Source: Onthophagus taurus | Lineage: Eukaryota; Arthropoda; Insecta; Coleoptera; Scarabaeidae | Assembly: GCF_036711975.1 (NCBI RefSeq) | Contig: NC_091966.1 | Span: forward strand, 32,681,501 to 32,745,500 | Length of the DNA: 64,000 bases | Reading direction: 5' to 3' | Shown: positions 24,440 through 38,286 of the stretch, one piece after another | How positions within the stretch are numbered: position 1 is the stretch's first letter | Layout of the letters: each line of letters opens with the position of its first letter | The notes under the pieces: model-generated | What the model saw: the letters and a program-made list of their open reading frames with translations, nothing else | Databases searched by the model: none | Told to the model about the DNA's origin: nothing | Made by a program: the position numbers and the translations under genes

Positions 24440-25060
24440 TAAGAAATAAACAATACCTCTTTGTAATTAACAAAATATTCGTTGATTTCTTGAATCTATA
24501 GAACTGTGATTATGTTTTTGCGGTTTGAAAAAAACTAAAGAAATTGTTTGAGAATGTCACTATTATTAAACCAAGGTCAGATTTGATTACCAACAAAACA
24601 CGCGTTTATATTTAGAATTATTTTATTTCTGAAGGTTACTATAAAAACAAACGATATCAAATTTCGTTTGTAACTGAACACAAAATTATTGATATCAGCT
24701 TATTTATGGCAACATACTCGATACCCCTTCTCTTTACACTTTCTTTAACGTCATTAAAATTTTCAATCCGAAATTAGATCAATATCTTACTCCGTGGTTT
24801 TGTGCAGGATAATTTATTTAAATGCCCTAACCTTCAGGTAAATAAACATAAAAATTAACTCATTTACACAATTGTAAGTGGTTTAAAATTGCTTTAAACG
24901 ATTTTAGTCCTTTCATAAACTTTATTTTTTGTTGTAATTAGAGAAGTTGGAAGAGATCACATTTTAAATGGGAAAACTTAATATAGATATAACAATTCTA
25001 ACAGAGAACAAAAGAAAAGGAACATGAACTAAAATGGCAAATAATTATCTACATTTATAT
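24440..25060. other. GST-3 upstream region
   Basis: Shares long blocks (ACCAACAAAACAC, AAACGATATC, GGATAATTTATTTAAATGCC) with the region upstream of GST-4, so it holds the duplicated leader and promoter. A minus-strand TATAAACG lies near 24604. No other gene was seen. Confidence 0.5.
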
Positions 25061-25560
25061 GTATAGTGGAGTGCCTAAGGATCAAAGGGCTAAAAGAGGA
25101 GTCTCAATATCCTATACTAATATTGGTATACAGATTCGCCTGGGAAAAACAGACACCAGACATAAAGTCCATAATTGACATCGTCAAACAAGACTCAAAA
25201 CTGCATATACATGATATCAGTACAAAAAGGAATCACGTGTGGATTGTCACTGTATCAATAAAGACTTGGAAAATATTGGAATACAGTTCAACTGAAATAG
25301 CTCACAAGATGATAGTACTCAGTATTTGTATTAGCAAAACTAGATAAAAACTAAAAATCTCCACAGGATTGTCTTTTAAGGAAAATAATCATAATATGAG
25401 ATACAGCCTACATCAAGCAGCCAATAAAACATTAGACATAAGAAACAAAAATAAAAGTAATAAAATATGGAAGAACGAATTAATAGAAGATCTCGCAGAA
25501 AAGAAAGAACAATTGTACATAAAGTGGCTAAACACAAAACGGCTTCAAATAAGCTTGTCG
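25060..25560 (+). mobile_element. LINE fragment between endonuclease and reverse transcriptase
   Basis: Text such as MRYSLHQAANKTL and KKEQLYIKWLNTKRLQ matches the region before reverse transcriptase in LINEs. The whole block has an inverted copy at 35600-36215. No intact protein. Confidence 0.55.
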
Positions 25561-26690
25561 TGATCCCATGCCATTTTTAAAATGGAATTGAGCATCACTG
25601 AAGTGTCTTTCGCAAGTTAATTCAATAATTCAGCATTTGAGCCAATTATCTCGGATTCTTCAGGTTTCATAGATGGAATTTAACATTGTAATGTTTGTAA
25701 TTTTGGTTCCTGGCTCATTGATGCTTGTGTTGTCATAAAGAAAGCTCTTCATATTATTGCTTCTACCGAATCAATTTTTCCATACGCCCACCAAGGTTTT
25801 GTAGATGGCGGCCTTAAGATCCCTTTGTTGTGTTTTTGTTTATTAGTAAGCTCTTTGTTCTTTTTATGTAGCTGAAACATCAATATTTTCATTGCAGTCC
25901 TTCAATCCCCTCACCTTTTAGCCAGTATCTTGATGTTTGCAAGTGACCTTACCATCCTATGGGACCGCTTTTTCTTCTAGTTGTTCCAAGAGGTTTATTG
26001 TTAAAAAAAGACAGGAGTAGCGTTTTGAGATGACATCGGTACATTAGGATCATAATTTCTGCAAAACGTCTCGATGATGAAGACATGGTCTTTACTGGTT
26101 CAACGCTCCATTGTAAGTAAATTTGTAATTCAGCAGAAGTAAACGAGATCGACGCCCACCAACTGAGATTCCCTCACTAATGAATAGTGAACTCAATCCA
26201 ACCCAACCCAATCCACATTCAAAAACCGTTAGGTTTGATAGCTGGACCTTGTACTGTTCTGATAAAAAAGAAACGAAAGACACATCGAGAAACATCGTTG
26301 ATATAATTTTTTAAACCCAGCTTGGCTTGATTGATTATTTTAAATTTTAAGAAAATGATCTTGCAACACACTGAAATTTAATGAGTCTACCATATTTCCG
26401 GAATGATTACTTCCCACGGACAGCAAAATCGAAAGTTCTATAAAATATTATAGTTGAAATGATCAAGAAGTTGCTTTCTATTCTCCTCCACCTGTTTCAT
26501 ACTACAAATAACGATTTATAAAATAACTTCCTCTTGTGTCCCTTCCATTACAAATTTAAAAGTTGCTGCCATAATACAAGATTCTTTGTGCTACCCAGAT
26601 GCAACATGTTTTTCTATTTTTTCAAATAGTCTAAAATGCGAACCGACAAAAGCGCCTTATTGAATATGAATTTTTATTGAAAAAAAGTTT
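25561..26690. repeat. Dispersed repeat, no gene
   Basis: 25570-25980 recurs at 29700-30350 (shared GAGCATCACT, TTGAGCCAAT, CTTATTAGTAAGCTCTTTG-like text) and in part, inverted, at 35560-35700. 26510-26650 recurs at 19560-19700. No coding content was supported. Confidence 0.6.
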
Positions 26691-26763
26691 TTTTTTAATT
26701 CGGTTGAATTTAAACTATCATATGGAAAAAATAAACTTTATTCTTGAAAGTTATAAAAATATT

Positions 26764-27591
<828 letters not shown>

Positions 27592-28249
27592 TCTATTTAA
27601 GAAAATAAACAATATCTCTTTCTAATTAACAAAATATTCGTTGATTTCTTGAGTCTGTATGGAACTGTATAAAATTACAAGATCAGATTTGATTACCAAC
27701 AAAACACGGGTTTATATCTTGAATTATTTTATTTCTGAACGTTATTATATATACAAACGATATCGAATTTCGTTTATAAATGATCAGAAATGATTGATAT
27801 CGACTCGTATTTATGGTATCATACTAGATTACCCCTTCTCATTTGAACGTCATTAAAATTTTCCATCCGAAATTGGATCAATACCTTATTCCGTGGTTTT
27901 GAGCAGGATAATTTATTTAAATGCCCTAACCTTCAGGTAAATAATCATAAAAATTAACTCATTTACACTATTATTTAAATGCCTATTTAATCTTCACATT
28001 AATAATCATAAAAATGTACATCATTGTAAGTGGTTTAAAATTGTTTTAAACGATTTCAAACGTTTCATAAATTTTAATTTTTGTTGTAATGAATGTTTCC
28101 TCTAGTATACCAATATTCTACAAAACATAAGTTTATGTAAATGGAACACTTTATCTCTGTAACAGGTGCTGGATATATAGAAGCAGTATTTTGAGGGAAC
28201 AACAGTAGAAAAGATTTAAACGGTACAACCCCAAATAAGTGCGTCGAGC

Positions 28250-28600
28250 TTGGAGGAAGTAAAAAGCACCATAAAAAAGCTAAAATGGGTATTAAGGAAA
28301 ATCGCTGGTCCAATAAACGAAGGCGATATACAAGGCCCTCGATATTGTGAGATTTGTAAAGATTTCAGTAAGCTTGATACGTGGAACAAATGTTTTCATT
28401 CATTTGTTCCAAAAGGAGTAATGACAGGTCAATTGGCCACAACCCAATTAATGAGAAGACCTTGAACGCGATGGAAAAGTAACATAAAGAGGGATGCTTT
28501 GGAGTTGCTTGGAGTAAGGAATTGGCGTGCGGCATAAATTGAACGAGGTTAAGGCTCAGTCTGGGCTGAAACGCCACTGGAAGGTCGTTGATAGCCCACT
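28250..28600 (+). mobile_element. LINE 3' coding remnant
   Basis: In shifting frames the plus strand reads TQLMRRP, RTRWKSNIKRDALELLGVRN and WRAA, the typical C-terminal end of LINE ORF2 (RPRxRW ... LGVRNW). It is short and broken. Confidence 0.6.
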
Positions 28601-28646
28601 TTATAAAATAACAGACAATGCGAGGGAAAAGGATAAACTTAAAGTA

Positions 28647-29683
28647 CAGGTGTTTCTAAATGAATATCAGGGTTTTAACGCTTTGTAGTATTTATTACAT
28701 GATAGTTAAAATAATACTTAAAACTTGAAATGAAAGAGTAACTCAAACAGTTATACCTACAAGCTTACAAGTGTCTAATGTGACCACCATTCATCACACG
28801 GCACATTTCAACGTTATGCCAGTGAGGCGATGCACGATCTTGCTGCCAAATTAAGTTATTTGGTTCGTCTTCTACCAATTGGGAAAACAGCCATAGTTGT
28901 AGAGCATGAAGATAGGAAATACCAGTTACAGTTGCTTCTCCAATGCATGCACTTTCCGCCGAGATATGACACAAGAAACATTCAATTTATGGGAGTCTCG
29001 TTGCAATTTGACAATCTCCTGAGGATTTTCTGAGGCCCACATGCGCACAATATGAGTGTTCAGATGTCCAGTGATGTGAAATGAACAACATGATCCAGAA
29101 AATCGTCATGCAACAACATTTCATGTGCAAAGTTGGCACGTAAACCATGATCTGTAGGGTTTAGAACCTGTAATAAGTGAAAACGATACGGATAAGTAGT
29201 TGTAAGCGTTTCCGTAAAAGTTTCCACACAGTCGTCACCGGAATTGGTAATTCACGATTAGCCTTCCAAACGGATTTCGTCGGAAAGACTCTCACTCGCT
29301 CAACACTTTCTTCACTATCCCTTGGTCGTCCCGTACTTTTCCCTTTACAAAGGCAACCGATATTTTCAAACTGACGATACCATCTACGAATGTTAGTATC
29401 ACTTGGGGAACCACATTTGAACTTAATCCGGAACGCACATTGCACAGTAACTAAGGATTCGGACTTTGCAAACTGCAGAACATAAAAAGCTTTCTGTTCT
29501 CTAGTCGCCATTTTTGCTACTACCGCTTTCTAAGGCATGCTCACAAGCTTTCTAGCGCATGCGCATACCTACAAACAGAACTGTTTTAGTTGCTCTTTCA
29601 TTTCATGTATTAATTATGAGTTAATTTTAAGTTTCATGTAATAAATACCACAAAGCGTTAAAAGCCCATTTAGAAACATCCTG
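28647..29683 (-). mobile_element. Mariner-type transposon relic with TA target
   Basis: Ends CAGGTGTTTCTAAATG (28647) and its near complement CATTTAGAAACATCCTG (ending 29683) are flanked by TA. The first about 150 bp at each side are inverted copies. On the minus strand 29511-29161 encodes the N-terminal domain MATREQKAFYVLQFAKSESL, IRRWYRQFENIGCLCKGKST and GRPRDSEESVERVR; the DDE part survives only as WQQDRASPHWH near 28840. Same family as the relic at 8852-10310. Inactive. Confidence 0.85.
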
Positions 29684-29689
29684 TATATC

Positions 29690-31560
29690 ATTAGCGATGC
29701 TAATTAATGAAAATAGGGCCACGTATTCCCAAGCCATTTTAACACTGAACTGAGCATCACTTCTAATATAAGGTAATCATCACGTTGAGTGGCGCTAGCT
29801 TTTTAGGTAGGCTGATTAATGTTGATTTGAGCCAATAATTTGGGATTCATCCGGTTTCGTAGATAGAATTGAACAGGGATATCAACGCGATCAGACATTG
29901 ACCATATTTTTCTGCAATAATTTTCAAGGTTTTTGCATATATTTGGTAGGGATCTCTAGCTTGCCATTTCTTTTTTTTTTTTGATCATAAGGCTTGTTAA
30001 TTGCCTTGTTGTGTTTTGTAGTTTTTGTAATTTTGAGAGTTGGCTCATTGATAATTGTCTAAAAAATATTTCAATTCAAATTTCCAACCCAACCCAATGT
30101 ATATTTTCCACCGAATTAATTTTTCTTTTATGCCCGTCAAGATTTTGTTGTTGAGTCTTTTAGGATCCCTTTGTTGCGTTTTTGCTTATTGGTAAGCTCT
30201 TTGATCTTTATATGTAGCTGAAACATCTCATATTTCTTTGCAGTCTTTCAAACTCCTCGCAGCGTTCCTTTAGTCAGTATCTCGATGTTTACAAGTGACC
30301 TTACCATCGTGTGACCCCCCTTTTCTCCTTGTTGTACCTTGTTGTGAATTCACGACAAATTTGTTCTTTCTAATATATGTATGTATTTAAAAGTTAACGT
30401 TGCTACGGTGATAAATAACCATGTTATGATACAAACTAATGTTCTTAAATCATTACATTTCTGGGTAGTAGGCTTAGGTCGATGTTAAATTCTTTCAAAG
30501 TACGAAACTTTAAAGTATAACAAAACTGAATAAAACTTTACAATTTGATTGAATTTAAAAAATTATAAAAAATTAACTTAATTGGAGTTTCAAAAGAAAA
30601 CTGACCTATCCTAGCATTACTCAATATTATTTTCAGAGTTGATTGACCTTTGTAAAAAAAACGAACTGAACTTTTCTTTTCTGGACGTCATTGCCCATTT
30701 TTTAAAACCAATCTGCCTTATAATGGTGTTTCGCTTGAGAATAGAGATTTTGTAGAATACTGTGAAATGCTGACATTTCTGAGAATAACAGAATCCTGCA
30801 CTGAAACGTGATCATGGGTGTTGATCTCAATTTTTTGTACTGATGTGGAAGTTTAGTGACAATGGAGAGTTGAACCAGTGAATATCACAGCTTTGCACTA
30901 TTCTTTTGTGAATTTGGAACTTCTGCAATACACCTTTCACAACAATAAGGAGAAGTGGGGGTGCCACACCATAGTAAGGTCACTAGCAAATATCGTGACT
31001 ACGACTTGCTTTTGAACGGACACTCCAGCAATCAGATATTCACTATGTTGAGATGATAGGAATGCCCGATACGCCTGTTCCGCAGATTCTTCATGAGGAC
31101 TTCAATATTAATACGGCTAAAATTGCTGTAATTCAAGAATTACTGCGTTAAAATTTCTGAAGAATATTAATTTTTGCAAAAACACTATTAGAGATGATAA
31201 ATGAAGATACTGGAATAATTCTGTTGACCTCAGATAAAGGTTGACTTCACTTTCACCTCAACGGCTCCTTCACAACCAAAAAGTAACCGTCTGAGCTGCA
31301 GTTTGTAAGGCAGCTATGATTTTTTTGAGGATATTCGTGTCTTGTTTAATGTTCAATTAATTTTAAAACAGTATCAATTGTATTTGGCCTAAACTAATAA
31401 TATGTAATAATCGTATCGTCGGAATCATTATAACAGAAATCTATACGTCTGTTTGAACATGTGAGGAGAAGTAAATGATATTTCATAATACTTATTAACA
31501 GTTCCTAATTAAATAATAACTGTAATCTGCGAGTAGCTTTTCTGTTTCCAAGTTATACAC
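29690..31560. other. Repeat-rich spacer without genes
   Basis: 29700-30350 is the dispersed repeat also seen at 25570. About 30680-30840 is an inverted copy of 36660-36800 (shared CACCATTATAAGGCAGATTG). The remainder shows no ORF or motif that I can support. Confidence 0.5.
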
Positions 31561-31747
31561 ATATCTATCATATAAGAAACCTGTATATCTGCTTGATTAA
31601 TTATTTATTAATTTCGTTTTAAGAGTAGTCGTTAAATTTACTGATAAAATGGACGTGTTCTAAAAAAAATACATTTATTTGTGAGTTTGGAAGAAGCGGT
31701 AGTGTATATGAGAAGTTGATTGATTTGGTTACATAAAAAAATTCAAG

Positions 31748-32974
31748 GTAAGTTTGATTTTCTACAAAAATATTTACACTATTTATATCAATTTCCTTTA
31801 TAATTTCTTTAAATAGAATACATATAACTTTGTAAATATCTATAAACCATCTATGATTTGCTTTAATATCAAACCAGAATCAAATTAAAATTTAAGATTG
31901 GTATAATTATAGCATCCTTTCCAATATATTTTTTTTGAAGTGAGATGATATCATCATAAATAATAATTGTGCAATATTTATCAATGATGATTAATACAAA
32001 TTAATAAATATTACGTGAACATTTTTTTTGTAGAGTATAGTAAATAATGTGTAACGAACCTTCACTTTATTCTATTTATAAATTGATAAGATTAAATGGA
32101 AACATTAAAACCAGGTCATGATGACTTGATTATCCCAATAATGTTTTGTTTTTACTTGCAATAGAAATAAATTGAATTAAATAATTTTTTTTACTTAATT
32201 TTAGATTAATAAAATGGTACCGAAACTAACTTATTTCAATTCTAAAGGATTAAGTGAAACAATTCGATTAATGTTTAAATATGGTGACATTGAATTTGAA
32301 GATGTTCGAATTGAAAGAGTTGATTGGCCAAAATTAAAACTAGGTAAGAACAATCATCACAACCTTTCCTTTTATTTTAATAAAAATTTATTTTAGATGC
32401 TCCTTTTGGTGAAATGCCTTTTTATGAAGAAGATGGTAAACGTGTTAATCAAAGTGGTGCTATTTCTAGATATGTAGCTAAAAAGGTCAAGTTAGCAGGA
32501 AAAGATGATTGGGAAGATTTAGAAATCGATTCCATCGTAGATACATTAACAGATATAAGAACAAGTAAAAAGAATTTTTAATGGAAACTGATTATAAAAA
32601 AATCTTTCATTTTAGAGATAATCAAAGCTTTGTTGGAGCCTAATGAAGAGGTTAAATCAAAGTTAATAAAAGTCTTAATTGAAGAAACTTTTCCGTTTTA
32701 TTTAGAAAGACTTAATAAACAAGCTGTTGGTGGATATTTTATAAATGGAAAAGTATGATCCTAAATTAATTTTTATGTTAATTATTGTTAATGTGTAATT
32801 ATTTAGTTAACTTGGGCGGATTTTCATGGACTAATCATTTTGGAAGCCGTTGAGCTTGTTACCAAGAAAAAACTCAACCCGGATTATCCAAATTTAGCTA
32901 AAGTAATCGAACACGTAACAAACATCCCACAGATTAAAAAATGGATTGAAGTGAGACCTATAACGGTTACATAA
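31748..32974 (+). CDS. Sigma-class glutathione S-transferase, GST-5 (four coding exons plus leader intron)
   Basis: A probable leader exon ends at AAG/GTAAGT (intron 31748-32204). Coding exons 32214-32343 (within an exon starting at 32205), 32397-32564, 32616-32752 and 32807-32974 give 200 residues. It reads MVPKLTYFNSKGLSETIRLM (Tyr7), APFGEMPFYEEDGK, QSGAISRYVAKK, DTLTDIRTK, and ends WIEVRPITVT. Exon 2 and exon 4 are 168 nt as in GST-2 to GST-4. It is the parent of the pseudogene pieces at 36262 and 37455. Confidence 0.92.
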
Positions 32975-33230
32975 AAAATTATGTTATGCCTAAAATAAAG
33001 ACCTTATCTGTTACATAAACAACTTTTTATCTCATTTATTTATTTTATCTAAAAACACCAAAAAATTCCACTCCTATTAATTAAATGATTCACCTAAGAA
33101 CTTTCTAGAAAAAAAGTAATATTTTTTTGGGAAATCATTCAATATCTCCCAAAAAAGTTCTAAATTTGTGCAAATCATTTACTCGATCTTAGGATTGTGT
33201 ATGAGTTTGTAGGTAAACTCAATTGAAACT

Positions 33231-33267
33231 TATAAATACCTCGCATTCATAACGACTCAAATCAGTT
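33231..33267 (+). promoter_or_regulatory. Core promoter of GST-6 (TATA plus initiator)
   Basis: TATAAATA at 33231-33238 and an arthropod initiator TCAGTT at 33262, about 32 bp apart. The same arrangement precedes GST-7. Confidence 0.75.
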
Positions 33268-33329
33268 TTGTCACGAATTCCATACGGTTAATATCATTAA
33301 TTATTCTTTAAAAAAACAATTTTTTTAAA

Positions 33330-34051
33330 ATGTCTCCAAAACTAACATATTTTAATGCAAAAGGTCTCGCTGAATTGGTGAGATTATTGTGCAAATACGG
33401 AGATGTTGAATTTGAAGATGTTCGCTTTGAACGTGAGCAATGGCCCGAATTAAAAGCGACCACTCCGTTTGGACAAGTGCCGCTTTGGGAGGAAAACGGA
33501 AAAGTTGTTTCGCAAAGTGTCGCAATTGCTAGATATATAGCCAAAAAAGTTAAATTGGTTGGTGCAAATGATTGGGAAAATTTGGAAATTGATGCGATTG
33601 TTGATACAATAACCGATTTAAGATTAAGTAAGTTTAAGAAATTGCTTTAACGATTTAATTAATGCTACATTTTTAATAATTTTAATAGAATTTACTCCGA
33701 TATTCTACGAACAAGATGAAACGAAAAAAGCTGCGTTATTAAAAACCTTCTTGGAAGAAACTTTATCGTTTTATTTAGATAGATTTGAAAAAATGGCTGG
33801 AAGTGGTCATTTAGTTGGAAATAAGGTAATTAACTTATTATTAATAATTTTCTTTTGTATACATGTTATTTCGTTTTTTTTAGTTAACGTGGGCTGATTT
33901 CAATCTAGTAATTCTAAACGATGGTTTAACAGTAGTTACTGGAAAAGCAATTGATTCCAAATACGTTAATCTCTATAAAGTTATTGAAAATGTTATTTCT
34001 ATTCCACAAATTAAGAAATGGATGGAAATTCGCCCCATCACACCAACGTAA
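33330..34051 (+). CDS. Sigma-class glutathione S-transferase, GST-6 (three exons)
   Basis: Exons 33330-33627, 33689-33825 and 33884-34051 (298, 137, 168 nt) give 200 residues: MSPKLTYFNAKGLAELVRLL (Tyr7), [39 protein letters not shown], ending MEIRPITPT. The first exon equals ancestral exons 1 plus 2 (130+168), so intron 1 has been removed exactly. An AATAAA lies near 34084. Nearly identical to GST-7 in coding and promoter sequence. Confidence 0.94.
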
Positions 34052-34184
34052 AGTATTTTTTTATTATTAATGATTTAAGAAACAATAAAATTATAAATAT
34101 TAAGATTTAATTTAATGTTTTATTTTTCTTTTCCCTAAACTTTGAAATAAGTTAAAAAATAATTTAAAAAAATTTATGCAACCT

Positions 34185-34470
34185 AACATGCACAATAGAG
34201 AAGATCCGAAATTGACAAGTGAGATAGGCGTAAGTATGAGACACTTGGGAACATTGTCAGAAGAAAGCTAAAGTTTCGAAGCTTCAAGATCACTCGTCTC
34301 CAGTTTCTCAACGATACAATGAAGCTGAAAAAATTGAAAAATTCTCGCCGAATGATTCGCCTGATCACTAGTGGTCGTTTATCAAAAATTCTCTTCACTG
34401 ATGAGAAAATTTTCACGACAGACCAGAACTAACGTCAACTACTAAAGAAGGATCAACAGAAGACTACTGC
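34185..34470 (+). mobile_element. Tc1/mariner transposase remnant
   Basis: Plus-strand text KLKNSRRMIRLITSGRLSKI then LFTDEKIFT is the stretch up to the first catalytic Asp of a Tc1/mariner transposase. It is short and interrupted; no ends were found. Confidence 0.6.
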
Positions 34471-34499
34471 TGCAAAAACCAACGGCCGAATATCAGATT

Positions 34500-35600
34500 G
34501 ATGTAATGTTAACCATTGAGCCTCGGCTTAATTCGTCAAATGATTTGTAACATCATCTGATAAAGCCGAGACGCCACATACGATGATCAATTCATTTTGA
34601 TCATTCAGCCTCGGCCACAAGTAACCTTGCCTTTTTTAGTCAAAAAAACTTCATTTGATAAAGCCGTGGCACCACAATATGATGACCAGTTTTAGGTTGA
34701 TATAATATTAATCATTGATTCTCCGCCTAAAGCAATCTCGGCTTATTTAGTCAAACGATCTGCAAGTTTCAACTGATATGTATTTCTGAGAAGCTGTAAT
34801 ATTATGATAAGTTTTTGGAAAGCGCTATTCCTATGGTCTTCGATATCACAAGTTCGCCTATGTTACTTCAACGATTTACTATTGCACTCCTTCTGCGCAA
34901 CTGACCGGCCAAAACAGATTTCCACAAGCTGTATCACAGATTAACCAGAAAGTTGGTTTCTTTGGTACTTGAGGAACCGCATTTTTTGTTATTCTATGGC
35001 TATACAAGCTGTACTTTGTAGTGTAGCTGGTCCGATTATAATAAAAATACAATTCCACAACATCATTCAAACACTAAAAAGCTCTTTAACTAAATACGTT
35101 ATTTTGGTGTTATATTTTAGTTAAAAATAAATGAAAACTATTTTGATTGCAAGCAGTAATGCACTGTAGGATGCATACGAAAAGTGCTTGCAATGATAAA
35201 AAAAGTTGATTTAGCATCAGAAATCTACGAAGTTGAATCCACATCTATGTCGGCCAAAAAGCTGAAAAAAAATAAAAATAAGAACTACTCTGTTGTAATT
35301 AACCTAGAACACAAAAATTTCCTCCTGATAATTTAATTATTGACTGAGAACTTGCTGTAATATACTTATGACTAACAGAGAAACAGCTTTAAAAGATCAA
35401 ATCAGGCGATTAAAAGACCAGCGAGGTCCTTGAATGTGATGACAAATTGCGGGCCCAAGTTTTTTCAATGTAACCACCTCTAAAGACAACAATGTATTTG
35501 TTCGTTACTAATGAAACAATATAATGAAGAGCTTTTTTTATGACAAAAATTATAATGTTCAATTCCATCTGCAAATCCTGAAGAATCCGAGATAATTGGA
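34500..35600. repeat. Degenerate CTCGGC-type repeats, no gene
   Basis: Around 34515-34770 short inverted and direct copies of CTCGGCTTA / TAAAGCCGAG and TTTGATAAAGCC recur at 60-120 bp spacing. The rest to 35600 is AT-rich and unassigned. Confidence 0.45.
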
Positions 35601-36215
35601 TCAAATGATGAATTAGTGAATTAACTTGCGAAAGACACATCAGTGATGCTCAGTTCGATTTTAGAAATGGCATGGGTTCACGAGAAGCTTATTTGAAGTC
35701 GTTTTGTGTTTAGCCACTTTATGTACAACTATTCTTTCTTTTTTACCAGATCTTCTATTAATTCGTTCCCCCATATTTTAATACTTTTATTTTTGTTTCT
35801 TATGCCTAATGTTGCATTGGCTGCTTTATGTAGGCTATTTATCATATTTTGATAATTTTCTTTAAGAGACAATCCTGTACAAATACCATACAAATACTAA
35901 GTACTATTATCTTGTAAGCCATTTAAGTTGTACTGTGTACAGTCTTTATTTAGTCTTTATTGATACAGGGTTCTTTAGATTATTCCAGCAGGGAGCGTAT
36001 ATCATAGCTCTTAATGCATAAAGATTGGATCCACACGTAATTCCTCTTTGTACTCTAATGTCATGTATATGCAGTTTTGAGTCTTGTTTGACGATGACGT
36101 AGTTAATTATGGACTTTATGTGTGGTGCCTGTTGTTTCCAGGTGAATTTGTGTACCAATATCACCTCTTTGAGACTCCTCTTTCAGCCCTTTGATCCTTA
36201 GGCACTCCACTATAT
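35600..36215 (-). mobile_element. LINE fragment, inverted copy of 25060-25660
   Basis: The minus strand repeats the text of 25060-25660, including YPIL(I)LVHKFTWKQQAPHIKS-like coding and the linker before reverse transcriptase. Broken. Confidence 0.6.
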
Positions 36216-36261
36216 TTCTTTTAGTCTTTGTTAGAATTGGCTAAAAAGGCTAAAATCGTTT

Positions 36262-36415
36262 AAAAGGTGATTGGGAAAATTTAGAAATTAATTCCATCGT
36301 AGATACATTAACAGATTTAAAAACAAGTAAAAAAATTTTTGATAGAATCTGACTATAAAAAATCTTTCTTTAGATTAAAAAATGAATTGAAATGAGATCT
36401 ACAGCAGTTCCATAA
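36262..36415 (+). pseudogene. GST pseudogene fragment A (GST-5-like)
   Basis: Only the end of ancestral exon 2 (GDWENLEINSIVDTLTDLKT) and the last few codons of exon 4 remain, with exon 3 deleted. The following 36416-36655 matches the spacer after GST-5, so this is a third, collapsed copy of the GST-5/GST-6 block. Confidence 0.85.
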
Positions 36416-36799
36416 AAAAATATGTTATGCATAAAAGACCTTATCTGTTAGATAAACAACTTTTTATCTCATTTATTTATTTTATCTAAAAACACCAAAA
36501 AAATCCGCACCTAATTTAACAGAACCTATTAATTAAGTGATTGTGTTCTTAGGTAAGAACTTTCTAGAAAAAAATAATATTTTTTTGCAAAGTCATTCAA
36601 ATCATTAACTCTTCTTAAGATTGAGTAAGAATTTGTAAGCAAACTACTAAACTTCCACAGCAGAAAAATTCAGATCGACACCCATGATCAAAAATCGTCA
36701 GGTTTCACTGCAAGATACTGTTATTTCCAGAATTTTCAGCATTTTACAAAATCCTTATTCTCAAGCGAAACACCATTATAAGGCAGATTGGTGTAAGCA

Positions 36800-37450
36800 T
36801 AGAAGAAAAACTGAGTAAAGGGAGTTGAGGCATGAAAGATACCAAGCAGAGATTAGATAGAGAATGTAGTTGAATATTGCTTGAAAGGAGAAAAAATTGG
36901 TTGATCACAGAAGAAAGAAACTAGAGACTAGAAATAGAAGAAAAAGATTGAATAAAGACTGAAGAAAAAAGAAATATGTTGAACAGAGACGAAATAGACA
37001 AGATTGGAAATGGTTTTAGAAGAGAGGGATTAAGAGAGAAACAGACTGTGCACAGAAGGCGGAAAAAAAGGCTGTTACGAAACTACTATCAGAAGAAAGA
37101 GATAGATTAACAGGAGAAAAGACCAGGAAAAATGGGTAAAATAAAGGTAGATAGAAAAGAAGACATAAAGGCAACAAAAGTATTAATGAGAGAATAAGCA
37201 CATAGAACTACTAGAGAGAGAAAAAATTACGGCGAAAAGAGGAGGTAGACTGGAATGTAGATTGAACAATGATCGATGAAAAGACATTGGGGAGAAAGGA
37301 AGAAGACTGGAAAGGGATTATAAACGCAACAAAGGCATAGGTATAAAGAAAAGGTGCTAAAACGAGATTGCAAAAAAAAAGCATCTCAGTAAAGAAGAGA
37401 ATTGACTTGATAGAACTGGTAATATCAGAAAGAGGTTGATCAAGGAAAAA
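36800..37450. repeat. Purine-rich degenerate tract
   Basis: About 650 bp with a strong A+G excess on the plus strand and loosely repeated words such as AGAAGAAAGA and AGACTGGAAA. The leucine-rich minus-strand ORF inside is a by-product of this skew. No gene. Confidence 0.6.
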
Positions 37451-37454
37451 AGGC

Positions 37455-37903
37455 TACAATTGTTTAAAAGATGTTTGGGAAATTTTAAAAATCGATTCAA
37501 TCGTAGATTAACAGATTTAAAAAACAAGTAAAAAAGATTTTTTAATTTAAACTGATTATAAAAAATCTTGCTTTGTTCGAGCCTAATGAAGAAGTTAAAG
37601 CTAAGTTAATAAAAGTCTTAATTGAAGAAACTTTTCCGTTTTATTTAGAAAGACTTAATAAACAAACTGTTGGTGGATATTTTATAATTGGAAAAGTATT
37701 ACTCTAAATTAATTTTTATATTAATTATTAATGTGTTAACTTGGGCGGATTTTCATGCATTAATTATTTTGCAAGCCGTCGAGCTTATTACCAAAAAAAA
37801 CCTCAACCCGGAATATCCAAATTTAGCTAAAGTAATCGAAAACGTAACAAACATCCCACAGATTAAAAAATGAATTGAAGTGAGACCTATAACAGTTCCA
37901 TAA
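37455..37903 (+). pseudogene. GST pseudogene B (GST-5-like, near complete 3' half)
   Basis: Carries the end of exon 2, all of exon 3 (PNEEVKAKLIKVLIEETFPF) and exon 4 (WADFHALIILQAVELITKK), but has a deletion in exon 2, loss of the exon 3 acceptor region and a tryptophan-to-stop change in IKKWIEV. It and the spacer 37904-38286 mirror GST-5 and the spacer before GST-6. Confidence 0.88.
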
Positions 37904-38186
37904 AAAAATATGTTATGCATGAAAGACCTTATCTGTTAGATAAACAACTTTTTATCTCATTTATTTATTTTATATAAAAACACCAAAAAAATCCAGTCCT
38001 TATTTAACAAAACCTATTAATTAAATGATTCATCTAAGAACTTTCTAGAAAAAAAATAATGTTTTTTTGCTAAATCATTCAATATCTTACAAAAAAATTC
38101 TAAATTTGTGCAAATCATTAACTCAATCTTAGGATTGTGTATGAGTTTGTAGTAGGCAAACTCAATGCCACCACGTCATTGAAACC

Positions 38187-38223
38187 TATAAATATCTCGC
38201 ATTCTTAACGACTCAAACCAGTT
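38187..38223 (+). promoter_or_regulatory. Core promoter of GST-7 (TATA plus initiator)
   Basis: TATAAATA at 38187-38194 and CCAGTT at 38218, about 31 bp apart, as in GST-6. Confidence 0.72.
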
Positions 38224-38286
38224 TTCCCTCGAATTCCATACGGTTAACATCGTCAATTATTGTTCAAAAAAACAATTTTTTTTAAA

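Noticed and set aside
37016-37201. Leucine/proline-rich minus-strand ORF resembling a membrane protein
   Set aside because: The composition follows from the purine-skewed tract on the other strand; no start context or homology.
38260-38286. Upstream in-frame ATG as the GST-7 start
   Set aside because: The nine extra residues are not present in GST-6 or other sigma GSTs, and the ATG at 38287 aligns with the family start.
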